From NCBI GenBank assembly GCA_013397845.1, contig VZTG01009144.1, forward strand, positions 1,021,122-1,085,121: a DNA stretch of 64,000 nucleotides, in the 5' to 3' direction. Under the pieces are notes generated by a model. The model saw only the letters and a list, made by a program, of their open reading frames with translations. It had not been told where the DNA came from and did no database searches. The translations under genes were made by a program, and so were the position numbers. This stretch comes from Melanocharis versteri. Lineage: Eukaryota; Chordata; Aves; Passeriformes; Melanocharitidae. Below are positions 1 through 11,700 of this stretch, piece by piece (the first letter of the stretch is position 1; each line of letters starts with the position of its first letter).

Positions 1-2068
1 TTTGGGAAAGGTCTTGAGCCTTGACATCTTGTGCAATCCCACACAGCAGATGAGTTAAACATTTGTCAGCTGTGCTTTGTCTTTCTACCAGTGGAAGCTG
101 GACAGCCTCCAGCTCCTGGATTTGCAGCCAGTGCCTCCCAGTTTGTGACTCTGTGCACGGGATGTCTGGTGGCACCTGGGGAGGGCTGTCCTCATTGGCA
201 TGGACTCTTGAGAAACTGAATCTTCAACCCCAGGGAAATAGATTGGTTCCCACTCTAAATCTGTAGAGAATCCAAATATTGAACCTGGCAAAGAGAATTC
301 TGGGAAGTTTTGAGTGAGAACATTGGCTTCTGATGTGTATCTGTGTGTTTGTAGGCACAGAGAGCTGTGGGTTATGAGAGCCACCATGCCACAGAGTCAT
401 TCCATGCCTTCCTCTGCTCAGGGCCAGGACACCAGCAGATCCCCAAAACACACTGAACATCCAGGCTCCTTTCGCCCTCTTCTCTAAAGCAGCAGAGTGC
501 TCTAAACTTTGCTTAAAGTCAAAGAAATTGCAGTGCACAGAGAAATAATTTTTGCCTGTGACGATACTGGAGGCCTCTGTGTCTCAGTCTTTAGGGAGAT
601 GGAGGCTGTGGGCACAGGGAGATGAAGCACTGTGTGACTCTGTCAGTGACTGTGTCCAGGATAGAATGAGACTGGATATACCGTGGCAACTGAAAAATAG
701 AGAGGATTCCCACAAAACTGTGCCTGGTCTGGAATTCCTTACTGTTCACTGAGCTGTTACAGCTCTCAAGCCTTTGCAATAAGAGGGGGATACCATTTAC
801 TGAAAGTCAACGCTGCTACAAGCTCTCTAAGTATTCCAAGGAGAGATGGATGCAATTAAAAGTCAAAGTGATAAGGTTTTTCTCTTGAGGCAAGAAAAGA
901 CAAACAGAAGCCCCCCTGCATGATGATTTATTCTTTATATTTAAGTCACCTGAAGAATCAGGCTGGAAATTTATGGGAGCTTATAAACAATGTACAGAGC
1001 AATGTTATTTTCAGCACTGAAATTCATGCTCACTTGCAGTATAATGAATTTTTCTTTCTGCCGAAGATTCAGGCGCTCAATATATGCTACTAAAACCTGG
1101 AGGAAAGCAGCTCCAGCAGTGCTTTTAGCATCAGAAATGGTTTTAGAGAGTTGAAATGTGCAGAATGTGAAATGCTTTGGAGGAAGATAAGAAATTGTTA
1201 CCCAAAAATTGTAGTATTTCTTCGAGTTGTATTTTTAAATTACCAATGGGGAGTGCTGGGTTGCCTGAGAAAATGGGTGTTAAAGCTGCCTCATCCCTTT
1301 GCAGCCCAGTGCCTGCATCCTCTCCTGCCTGCAAAGCTCCAGCTGGATTTCCAGGTGTTTCTGGCAGCTCTGGTGACCTGATGGCCATCAGAGAAGGATG
1401 CCTGTGGGAAGGGAGTGTGGTTTGAGAGGGATCTGACACTAAAGGGTGTATCTGGGCATGGCTGGGGTGGAAAACCTTGCTGCAGAGAGAGCCTGTCCCC
1501 AATGGCCAGCGCTGGGTCTTGCCACCTTCCCTGAGAGGTCTCTGCCATAACTGAATTCCTTTGATCCTGTTCTGCTTTACTGATGACAAATATAGGTCGG
1601 CATCGTGGGTTTAGATAACTTTTTTTGGTGAGTTAACTGGCTGGTAGGTCCTGCAGGGCTACGTCATGTGGATGAATTGATTGTGAGTCTTTCCAGCACA
1701 TTTGACTTTTAATGCTGCGTATCTTGCAGTTCCTTTACTTGTTCAAAGGTTTTTCACACTAATCACCTGGGCAGTAGTCACCAGTCTGCCCACGCTGCTC
1801 AATAGATCAGGGGAAAAAGGGGTTATCCAGTATCTCCTTTTCTTTTTTAAAATCTGTGTCTCAACAAACAGATAACTCGCAGGTTTGAAATGGGCAAGTC
1901 CCAGTTTCCTTACAGTGCTCTCTGTTTTGCCACGCTACTTTTAAAGGTAGTGAAAGGAGAGAAAGAAGAAAAGCAGGACGTTTCCCAGGTTAGAAAATAG
2001 GTGTGGAAAGGACCCTGGATTGAGGCTGAAATTAGTCTTGTTCTCCTCAGCTGGCAGTGGCCCAACCT
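1..2068. other. intergenic, nothing recognised
   Basis: No exon with Kazal cysteine spacing, no signal-peptide exon and no recognisable repeat was seen here on either strand. Open frames are short and have no start context or splice sites. If the terminal Kazal exon at 2679 belongs to a working gene, its earlier exons should lie here or beyond the left edge, but I could not find them. Confidence 0.4.
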
Positions 2069-2208
2069 GCCTGCCCTTGTGCCAGGCTCTGCTGCAGTTG
2101 TGTTATGTGGCACCGAGCTGGCCTGAGGGGCTGTCACACCGCTGCCAGTGTCACACAGCAGTGGTCAAGCTTGGGGATGGGCTCATTGTTTTTGCTCTTC
2201 CTTTCCAG

Positions 2209-2261
2209 GAGTAATGGAGTTCAGACTGCCAGCAAACACCAGGGATCAGCTGTGACCAAAG
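2209..2261 (+). pseudogene. degenerate Kazal second-half exon
   Basis: A pyrimidine-rich tract ending in CAG precedes this stretch, and a GTATGG donor follows. Read in the phase used by Kazal second-half exons (one base, then codons), residues 9-13 are K-H-Q-G-S. Residues H10, Q11, G12 and S13 match the terminal exon at 2679, but the expected Cys at position 14 is Ala. The exon length (53 nt) breaks the frame to the next domain, since intact second-half exons here are 46, 58 or 61 nt. A very degraded first half may lie just upstream (about 2070-2150, with TGTGGCACCGA near 2106), but I could not align it with confidence. Likely a relic. Confidence 0.35.
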
Positions 2262-2678
2262 GTATGGACAGAGAGAGGCAGTGGCTTAGCCCTGCTTGGC
2301 CAGCCTGTCCTTTGGGGGTTGTGTTTCACAAGGGTTGGAGTGTCCCACCTTGCTCAGACAAGCTGCAGGGCTGGGACAGAGGGTTCCGCAGACTTTTTCC
2401 TCTCACTGCAGCCCTGGGATGGTGGGGCTGAGCCTGTGGGGACTTGAAATAGTGGGCTCTGCCCACTCCTTTCCCCCAGCTCTGTTTTTCAGCCAAGCTG
2501 TCCCTGCAGAGCAGGGAGGATGCTGGCGGAGCTGTCCCCCATCACAGGGAGGCAGGAATGGCCCAGAGCCCCTGCAGAGCAGGGGAGCATCCCAGATTTA
2601 AGGTTTTCTCATGGTTCTTTCAGGTCACTTTGCCTTCTGGGACTACAGTAATAAACTGTCTGCCCTCTGTCTCTGCAG

Positions 2679-2901
2679 AGCGAGTAAAGGAAGCGTCGAT
2701 GTCGAGCATCAGGGGAGCTGCCGAGTCCCCAGGACTGCCAGAGCTGCCTTCATCCCCTTCTGCAGCACGCGGGGCCCGTCCTTGCTCAGGTGGAGGGGGG
2801 CGAAAGGCTGTGGGGACTCAGTGGTGCCTCCCCAGGTCTGCCCCGTGCGTGCTGCTGCAGTCCCTGCCGCCTCGCTGTGTCTTAACGTGCTTCTCCAATA
2901 A
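2679..2901 (+). pseudogene. Kazal terminal exon with lost stop codon
   Basis: The acceptor CTCTGCAG is followed by one base and then 14 codons ending in Cys (A-S-K-G-S-V-D-V-E-H-Q-G-S-C). This is the phase and length of the last coding exon in all five intact SPINK genes of the window. It shares S2, G4, H10, G12 and C14 with the last exon of the SPINK6-like gene at 57938. Where those genes have a stop, this one has CGA, one transition from TGA. The frame then runs on to a TAA inside the poly(A) signal at 2897. No matching first-half Kazal exon was found upstream, so it is most likely the tail of a dead SPINK gene. A gene with an extended C-terminus is the alternative. Confidence 0.55.
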
Positions 2902-2902
2902 A
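2897..2902 (+). promoter_or_regulatory. poly(A) signal AATAAA of the relic SPINK
   Basis: AATAAA lies about 175 bases after the Cys codon that would have ended the protein. The spacing is like that in the intact genes (about 90-125 bases after their stops), supporting a former 3' UTR. Confidence 0.5.
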
Positions 2903-5900
2903 GATAACTCCTCAGCTTCATGTCACTTCTCTTCACTCAGCCTCGGGGGAGGGACACACGAGCCCCCGCTCTGGCTTTGCACCACGTGCTCCTTAGGCAA
3001 GGAGCACCCTGAGGTGCACCAGCTGCTGTAAATACTTGGCGAAGATGTTGGACCCAAGGAGGAAGAGTACGGTCTGGGGTTTTGTGAGGAGGGGTCAGGT
3101 TCTCTCTGGCTCGTTATGGGGTCTTGGGTCAATCACTTCACTGCCCTATCAGCCCTCTTCCCCTGCCTGTAAAATGAACATTAAAGGATATTTACCTACC
3201 TCAGAGGGTTGTTTGAGATTTGTTTGGTTTACATTTGGAAACCTAGAGAGGAAAATTGGTTTTAAAGCACCCCATGTCTTGGGCTGGCAGTTGAGGTGAT
3301 GCACTAAGTGTCCTCTTCCGGGCTTTTCATGTGAGGTACGGGGAAATCCAGACCACACTTTGGAGCAGTGCTGGGAAGTAGATACATGATGAGTGGTCAT
3401 GTTAGGAGATGTGCTGAGCCCAGAAAGGTCTCTGGGATGTGGAGGTGTGGATTTCTTGCTGTGAGAGGGCAGAAGCACTGATGGCACCCTCCAGACAGTG
3501 CAGGGAACTCAGCCATTGTGGTGGCCCGTGGACCACCTGCTGCTGGGTCACCCTCTGCCTTGGCCTGAACTTCCCTGTAGGTTCAGGTCCATGCCTGTCT
3601 CAGGAACCACGTCCTGCAAGGAGAGAAGGATCCTTATTTTGGGGTTCTGGTGCTGGGGCAGATGGGGAAGTGAGAAATTCCATGGTATGGAATGGCTTGA
3701 GCTTTTTAAGGGGGGTGGTGTTGTTTTGAGATGTAACTGACCTACAGATGATTCTAACTCATTTGTATCCTGAGACTATGCTCAGATGAAGCCAGGCCTC
3801 TGAGCCAAGGGTTTCCCTGTTTGTTTAGGGTCAGTGGATCTAGGAACGGAGTGGGGTTTGCAGAACAGGAGACACTGATGGTAAGTTAATAGAAATCTGC
3901 TGCTGGTTTGCACGTACTTCCTGTACTCTCTTCTATAGCTGTTACTTAAAGCAAATAGGTTCTTTATTTGTATAAACTTTATTGCAGGACATTTCCAGAA
4001 GACCTTGAATGAACATTTGCAGTATTTGAGTCCATTTTAGCTGTGACCTGATCTGTAAACACTTTTCTCTTGCAGATAAGGCTGAAGTGACTTTCAGATT
4101 TTGACAGGATTTTACCTAATGCCAATTATTTTCACTCCCACTAAAGACGTAGGATTCTTTCAATTAACTTATCAAATCCTCTATTTCTACTGCAGTTAAT
4201 GAGAATTGATTTTAAACTCTTAAAATGCTTACGCATGCATCATGTTTTATTGCAGCCGATAATGACAAAAACTGGTTTTATTATCAGCAGACTCTGCCAT
4301 AAGTGGCTGTTAATAATTTGTACGCTTATTTCTAACGTGAGCAAACACTATGATTTAGAAATAAATTATGACTGCCTCTTTCTACATGGAAAATCCCCTC
4401 ACCAAGTAGAGTCATGTAGGGTGAGAGTCACCAGTTTGGGGCTGGTTGGCTGTTTTGAGGGATGCAGAGTTTGTCTTGAGCAGAGATGAAACAAGTACAT
4501 TCTCGAATGTTATTTATGCAGCCTGAGAGTGATGAATGTCAGACAGTAAAAATGTTCTCTGATGATGTCTGCTCACTGATTCCAGCTAACATCATGTGCG
4601 GGGACATCTACATGATTTCATAAAAGCAGTGCACGATTTGCGGCTTAAAATAAATTCTTGCAAATGAAAATCAGTGCACTTGAAAGCAACTATGATTTGT
4701 AGTGATTTCAGGTATTTAAGTTTTCAAATAATGACCCCTAAAACCTTCATTAACTGTGCTTGAAAAGCAATAAACTGATGAAGACTGCCCCAGTAGCCTC
4801 TTTTGTCAGTATTTGAGCACCTTTTAAATTTCTCCTGCTGCCAGCAGAAATTACCATCCACAAAAATCGCAGCTGGTGATAAGGGATAGTTAATCAGATT
4901 CCAAGCCCATCTGCTGAGGAGGCACAGGACAGGGACTTGCTAAAGCTGCCTGTGCTGCTGTTAGCAGCAGTGCTGGCTCCATCCTGCTCCCAGCAGCCTG
5001 CCTGCTCGCTCTGCTCTTGCTTTCAGCCTCCTTTTGCAGGTTGTTCCGAGGGCTGGCCGGTGAGGAACGTCCCTGGTGGCACAGCAGAGCTCCGGAGGGA
5101 TGCCAGGTGTTGTTGCTCCTGGGGAGAAGGAGGCGAAGGCTGATGAGGTGCTGGAGATTTACCACTTTTTCTTTTATGTTTGCTCTTGGTTGCCCTTTGT
5201 GCTGCCCTTTAAAATGGTAACGAGGCCAAGCCAGTCCTCTATGAAGCTGGAAAGGTACCAGCGCTCTGGGGACTCTTGGGTTCGCTGTAAATTACACTTT
5301 ATTAAGGGTGTTGCTTGCCAATAACCACAGACCCCATGTGGTTCACAGCGGTTCCTGAGGTTTTGCAGAACTGGCATTATGAACCCACACTTTGGTCTCC
5401 AGCCTCTCAATGCCATTGGGTTTTGAGCTGAAATGCCCTCTGCAGAGACCTTAAGTGTCTTTAGTTTTTTATTTTCTTTTTTTTTTCATAGAAGGTGTCA
5501 GGAGCTTATGCGACTCTTCAGGGCATAAAAGTGCTGCTCTTGGTAGAGAGTGAGGACTGTTGACTCTGGCAGATGCCTCAGCAGACTTTGCACTCCTCGT
5601 GGTGTTTTTGAGTCCTCTGTCCATTTGGAGCCTGTGAGCTCTGGCCAGCTCTCCAGCCACACTGAGGGAGAGCCCTGGCATGGCCACATGGTGTGCTCTG
5701 CCCAGGGCACCTTTTGCAGGCTGCCACAGCAGACAGTGCTGGTAATCTTGCAGTTTAGGGGCATTTGTTCTTTTAAGAACTTGGTGGATTGTGACATTGC
5801 TGTGGTTTGTGCAGGAAAGCCCCTCTGGCTGTGCTGCAGAGCTCTCTGTTCTGGCCCTCCCTACATCCCTGTGATGCTCAGTCCCACCACACAACTTCTC

Positions 5901-8675
5901 CATATGGGTACCTGGGGATTTCAGTGTTATTTGTCTCAGTGATCACAATTTCTGCTCCATGGCCCATCTGCTTTCACCTTGGGGACTCATGAATGGGCTT
6001 CTCTCTTTTCTCTCTTTAGGGCTTCTGTTTGGCAGCTGTTAGAACATCTGTCTTTCCCTGCAAGGCTCTCCCTACTCCAGGGAGCTCTTGAGCAATTTCC
6101 TTGGGATCTCCCTGCTCTATTCTCCTGCAAGATATCTCCTGCTGCCCAGCTCTTCCTCTGGAGCTGCAGCACAAAAACTTCCAATGCTTTCCTCTGCATG
6201 AAGGTATGAGCAACTCCACTCAAGTTGTTCACTAAAAACAAGATGCAACTGCTTGCAAATTAGAAATCCAGACCCTTGATGTAGAAGGTCCCAAAAGAAA
6301 CAGCTTAGTGCTGGGTGTAGTAATAACCACCCCTGTGGTTTGAGGGTGGGAAGCCTGGACAATTTCTCCATATGTTTCTGAAAAACAGATGAGTTGGCTT
6401 TGTTGCCTTCTTGCCTCCAAGGGGTTGCTTCCCTTCTTGGCCTGTGTCAGTGAGATTTTGCAGAGATGGAGACAGATGATTCACAGCTGGGACTAGAGGT
6501 AGCCTGGAGAGGCAGCAGAAGAAAGGGGTGGAGTGCTCATGTCCAGGGCTGCTCAGCCAGGTGGGATTTGCAGCAAAGGAAAATAAACAGGTAGATGTCA
6601 ACACAGCATCCCTGCAAGTGGGAGTTGCACAAGCAGAAGGGTGTAAACGCAACCAAAGGTCTCCCTGTCCAGCGTGGGTGGAATGTCCTGCACCTGCCTC
6701 TCTGCTCCTGAAAGACTCTGTCCTGAGGGACAAGTTCCTGGTGGAAAAAGCTTTGCTGAATCAGTCTGTGAAGCAGGCAGGAGCCCAAAGCTGAGCTCTG
6801 TGTGCCTCGGCTGACACAGGGGACAGCAGGCATGTGCTGTAGCTGCAGTGTTTTCTGAATCCTAGTTCCTTCTCTAGATCTTTGACAGGTGTTTGCTCTT
6901 CTGTCCCTTTACTCTGTCTCCTATTGCAAACTACTTCCCAAATTTAATAGCTTAGTTGGAAGAGAATTACTTTGCTCCTGACAGAACATGCTGAGTCAAT
7001 CCACTTTAACTGCAGATTTGGTTTGCAAATAATATCTCCTTTCCGATAGGGTTCAGGTGTCATCGCTGTAGACATTGGCAGGAATTTGCTTGACCGTGAC
7101 AGCTTTTACAGAGCCTGGCAATTAAGTTGTCAGGAATCATTTTCCACTGCCAGGAAGCATTAATGGATCCTGGCCTTGGCTGGAATAAGCCCTGGGAGAT
7201 GGATATTGTAATCGGGATGAGAAGGGGTCCTTGTAGCCGAGGTCTGCATCGATCCAAAGGTCTGGAGTCTCTGACACTTGGCAGAACTGAGATAAAGGAA
7301 AGGTCAGGAAACACAGGGCAGAACATCACGGGGAGGGAATGAAAATGAGAAATATGAACAGGGAGATGATCCCTCGTGTTCCCAACGTAGCAGGAAATGT
7401 TGGCATTTGGAGAGGCTTTAGTTTTGCAGATGCATACTGCAAACTGCTAATATTAGCAGAGCTCCTGGATATGAAAGCAAATATTTTTCCACTAGGTAAT
7501 CCCTAAAATTGTGTTGTTGTGGATTTGCTTTTCAAGTGAGAAAGATGTTGGAAATGTCCTTCTCCTAGAAAATAAAACTGTGATGATTCAACACAAGCTC
7601 GCTCTGTTTAAATTATGTCAAAAAATAGATCTGCAAGCAAGGATTTTGATTACCAAATACAGAATTTGAAAGATAGAGAGAGATTTGGAGAATGTAGGAT
7701 CCCAACTGAGACGTTTACAATTGAGATTAATGCAAAAAATTGCCAAAAATCTCCTTACATAAAGGACAAAAAAAGTGTTCAGAGCCAATCTAAGTTCCAT
7801 TACCTGAATAGTGGGCAAACCTTAAGGAGGTATTTGAAGAAAACTAAAGATATAGAGCGTAAAGAGATAACGTACACAGTGAATTTTCAGGAAGCAAACC
7901 GTGCGTGGGCTAATACCAATCTTTGCAAAGTTGGCTGACTTCCTAGGTAAAGGAAGTACAGTACATCTAGTCTGTGCAGACATTAAAGGCATTTGGCCTG
8001 CTGCCCTGGGGGATGGTGTCACTTAGGCTTAGTGAGGTGGGTCAGGGACTGCCCATGGGGGAGGTGGTAGCAGATGAGCAGAAGGTGCCATGAGAGTTAT
8101 CAGGGAACAGCCAAAAAAGATGGATCTTTAGGACCAAACTTAGTATTTCTGCTCCTTGCTGTATTACAGGAAAAGTTGGCACCTGCAGCAGAGCACTGCT
8201 GAGTTTTTTGACTCAGGAGAAGAGCAGGATTCCTCCCGCAGAGCGCAGGGTGACCTTCTGGGCTGAAATTGCCTGGGCTCAAACTGGGCTGAAATACAGC
8301 AGTGAAGAGTACAAAATCATGCTCGGAGGTTAAATAACGGGGGGTTTGGCTATCGGTTGACAGCTCAGCTGAAAATTATAGATGAGGAGAAAGTCCTAAT
8401 TGCATTTAAGTAGGCACAGGGGAGATGTGAGCCTACAGTGTGCTGCAGCCCTGTGAGGGGCAGCCCAGGGCTGGGCAGAGTGTGCGGGAGGAGAGGGGTC
8501 CTGGCACTGTCCCCGCTCACCTCGAGCCACACGAAATCCCCTTCCTGGCACACACACTTGTATCAATCATTAGCCAGACATCCAGGGCTGGGTAAACACG
8601 TTTTTGGCTTTGGATGGTGATGACAGGCTGGGAGCATTACCTAATGAGGTGGGACCACTTGGTAGCGTGATGTGC
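2903..8675. other. intergenic, upstream of ovoinhibitor
   Basis: No gene was recognised in this 5.8-kb stretch. An AT-rich open frame at 7615-7938 (107 codons) has no family resemblance or splice context and is probably chance. A leucine-rich run at 4937-4996 resembles a signal peptide but starts with TTG and is not followed by a Kazal exon. No clear CR1 tail was seen. Confidence 0.4.
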
Positions 8676-8682
8676 TATATAT
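8676..8682 (+). promoter_or_regulatory. TATA box of ovoinhibitor
   Basis: TATATAT lies 83 bases before the ATG at 8759. That leaves room for initiation about 30 bases downstream and a 5' UTR of about 50 bases, as in the other genes of this cluster. Confidence 0.6.
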
Positions 8683-8758
8683 TCCTGCTCCTCCCTGCAA
8701 TCTTCCTCTCCCACACAGAGAGGAGGCAGGCTGCACTGCAGGGGTGTCCCTGGCTGCC

Positions 8759-11700
8759 ATGAAGGTGACAGGAGTTTTGGTGAGGGCAGCTCTCGCCCTT
8801 TGCTGCTGCTTGGGTGAGTATTCACTGGGGTACTGCAAAGATCGATCTGGCTGAGTCAGAGTCGAGTTTTCATTTCAGTAAAAGCCTCTGGGTCTTGCAG
8901 CATGGAGGGGAACCTTGTTCCATGAAGAAATAGCCTTCCTGAGAGAGCACAGCAAAGAAATTAGGTTTTAAAATTGAGGTTTCAGCAAACACCATGCAAC
9001 TGTTATGTTCTTGGTTTGTGGGAGCAGTTCTAGTGCAGGGTAGGGGCTTGCAGGTGGCAGTCCTGTGTATAAAGGCAAAATAAAACTGTAAGAAATGGCA
9101 TCGTTACTCATGTGAGCAATATAAATGCAAACTTTAACCTCTCAGATTGCACTGGGAGTTTACTGTGCTGCTCCTGGTAACTAAGAATGATGTATTTGGA
9201 GATGGACAGTGCTGGTGGCGATAATTATCTTAAACACGCATGTCCAAACTTTTGAAAGTCAAACATAAAAGTTTCTTAGAAGAGGTTAAAATCCAAGAGT
9301 ATGGAATTGAAAGTACCTGTATCACCTACCTGTAACATTTTAGGGGTGGATAAATATATGTGCTCTCACATGTTTTATTTTCCCTCAGAAATGAAATAAA
9401 ACTTTATTTAGTAACTTTTAATACATCCTATGGCCATTAACTGGAATAATGTAAAACTCCATATTTTCCTAAATGAAATAAATTAGTCTTGACTAATCAC
9501 CAAATTTAACTCATTTCATGACAATATTTACATATGTGTTCTCTGCATGTTAGTAATTTGGGCTTCTTTTCTGTCTCCATTTTTTTCTTTCAGGTACTGC
9601 CTTTGGAGTTCAGGTGAGCTACAGATCTATTTATTATCTTCTATTCAGGCTTCTGGTAAAGTAGAAACAGCATGTAGCTATCCAGTGAGCACATGGGTTA
9701 AATCTAATGAAATCTTTGCAGTTAAAATAATATTTGCCAGTGCATGGTTGAACGATATTTCCAATTTCAGGAGAAAGTAAAAGATCCCCCTTTTTTGCAG
9801 TATTTTCGGTTCATTAAATAAAATGAAAAAGCAAGAAGTAATTGTACACTCTTATTATATTAACTCTTAGACATAATTTAGTTACTCCCAGCCGAAGGCA
9901 GTAGTTTGCCTCCTTGTGAGGAATACTGTCTTAGGATGACACGCTCGAGAGCATCAAACACTGTGACTCTGATAATTGCTTCCATGCAGCAAGACGCAAA
10001 GAATTCCTTGCATAAATTTCTATACCTAGAGCACAGAGAGAAAACCAGCAGGGCCTGAGATATGGATTTGTCTGCAGGTTCCTCCCACGCAGCTACGAGC
10101 CTCCCGTAACTCTCCGGAGTGCAGCACGATCTGGAAGGATCCGCTGCGGAGCCCAGGGGCTCCCAATTACCACCGCCTTCATTAGGCACCGTCTCACCCA
10201 CAGCCATCCTGCCTCCCTGGACCCCGGCAGGAGTGCATAATCACAAACTTCTGTAGGGAAGATTCCCTCCTCCCGACCGCCTGAGCGGATTCCCAATAAT
10301 GCCTCTAATTTGCCTCCCGGCAGGCGCGGCAGTGGTGGGAGGATGCTGGGGGGGTTTTCATTCCGTGCGGGAGCCAAAATCGGGGCTGATTCTGGGCTGC
10401 CTCCACAGATTGACTGCAGCGAGTTCTCCAGTGGCATTACCAAGGATGGGAGGTCCTGGGTAGCTTGCCCAAGGCACCTGACTCCAGTCTGTGGCACCGA
10501 CGGCAACACGTACAGCAACGACTGCGGGATCTGCCTCTACAACGCGTGAGTAGCGCTGGGAGCCCCCAGAGGCCCCAGGGCAGGGGGGGCAGCTTTGCTC
10601 TCCAAAACAGCCTTGAGGTGATGCAGTTCCATGATCCCTGACACAGGTCTGCTTTCTTCCAGGGAGCACGACGCCAGCGTGGAGAAGGAGCACGATGGAG
10701 AGTGTGACCCAAAACCTATCGTGGTAAGACAAGGTCTTTAATGGGGACAGCTCAAACACCATGCAGGAGGAGGACAGAATGTGCACAGCTGGTCTGCACA
10801 GCCCGAAAGGAAATAAAATCTGGTGATTCCCAAAGCTGAGAGGGTTTTTATAGGTTGTCTAATACCATGTCTCTGTTATTTTCTGCTTCAGGCTTCTAGC
10901 CTGTCTAATTGAGAATAAAATAAAAATAATGCATTGGCTGAAGGTTGGGTCTCACCACCCGGATAGCTCCAGCAGGATCCTGTAAGAACCTCACAAAACC
11001 CGAATCACAGTCCTTCTCAATATACCATTTTTTTCCATTGGGAGAAAATTCCCACAGAATTTCTGGTTTCTACTTTTGATAGTGAAATTAGTTTGATGCT
11101 GGCTTTGTCCCCAAAGGCTGAGGGAGAGTAAGAAGACTATGGAAGCGTGTTATATCTTTATATCAAAAATTTGTTTTGGTTTCTTTTTTCTCTATTCCTG
11201 CTATTTTTACAGGTTGATTGCAGTAATTACCGAAGGGCTGTAGAAGATGATCATGTCATGGTAGCATGCCCAAGGATAGTGAAACCAGTCTGTGGCTCAG
11301 ATAGTTTCACTTATGACAACGACTGTGGGATCTGTGCCTACAATGCGTAAGTCTTGTGCATGGAATGTCCTTCTGGATAATCAGTAAGTTGAGGCTCTCA
11401 GAAGCACTTCTGTAAAATACCAGTTTTAAGGCAGGTGTCTCTGTAGGTCTCCTTGCTGCTGGCTGCTTATAATTCTTCAGTCAACTTGAGTTTTCTTCGC
11501 CATTTTTTTTGTCTGTGCTCATGAAGGAAATCACAAAAAGAACCAGAGCAGGGCCATGAACAGATCAAAGTGTTGCTTGTAACACCTAATTACTCCTGAC
11601 ACTTAATTCCCATGGGAGGCGGGAATACTGTGCATTAGCAGCTGCCATTTGTGGGGCATGTTTAGACAAGTCGAGCAGTTGTAATGTCCCACAGGGAGGG

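Noticed and set aside
63..219. Text reading CLPVCDS that recalls a Kazal loop
   Set aside because: No following GTDG/TY motif, no Cys pair C-x-x-C downstream and no splice sites.
4937..5143. Signal-peptide-like start LKLPVLLLAAVLAPSC followed by cysteines
   Set aside because: Starts with TTG, not ATG; cysteine spacing does not fit Kazal; no splice donor at the expected place.
7615..7938. Lysine-rich open frame of 107 codons
   Set aside because: AT-rich sequence without start context, homology or neighbours; likely chance.
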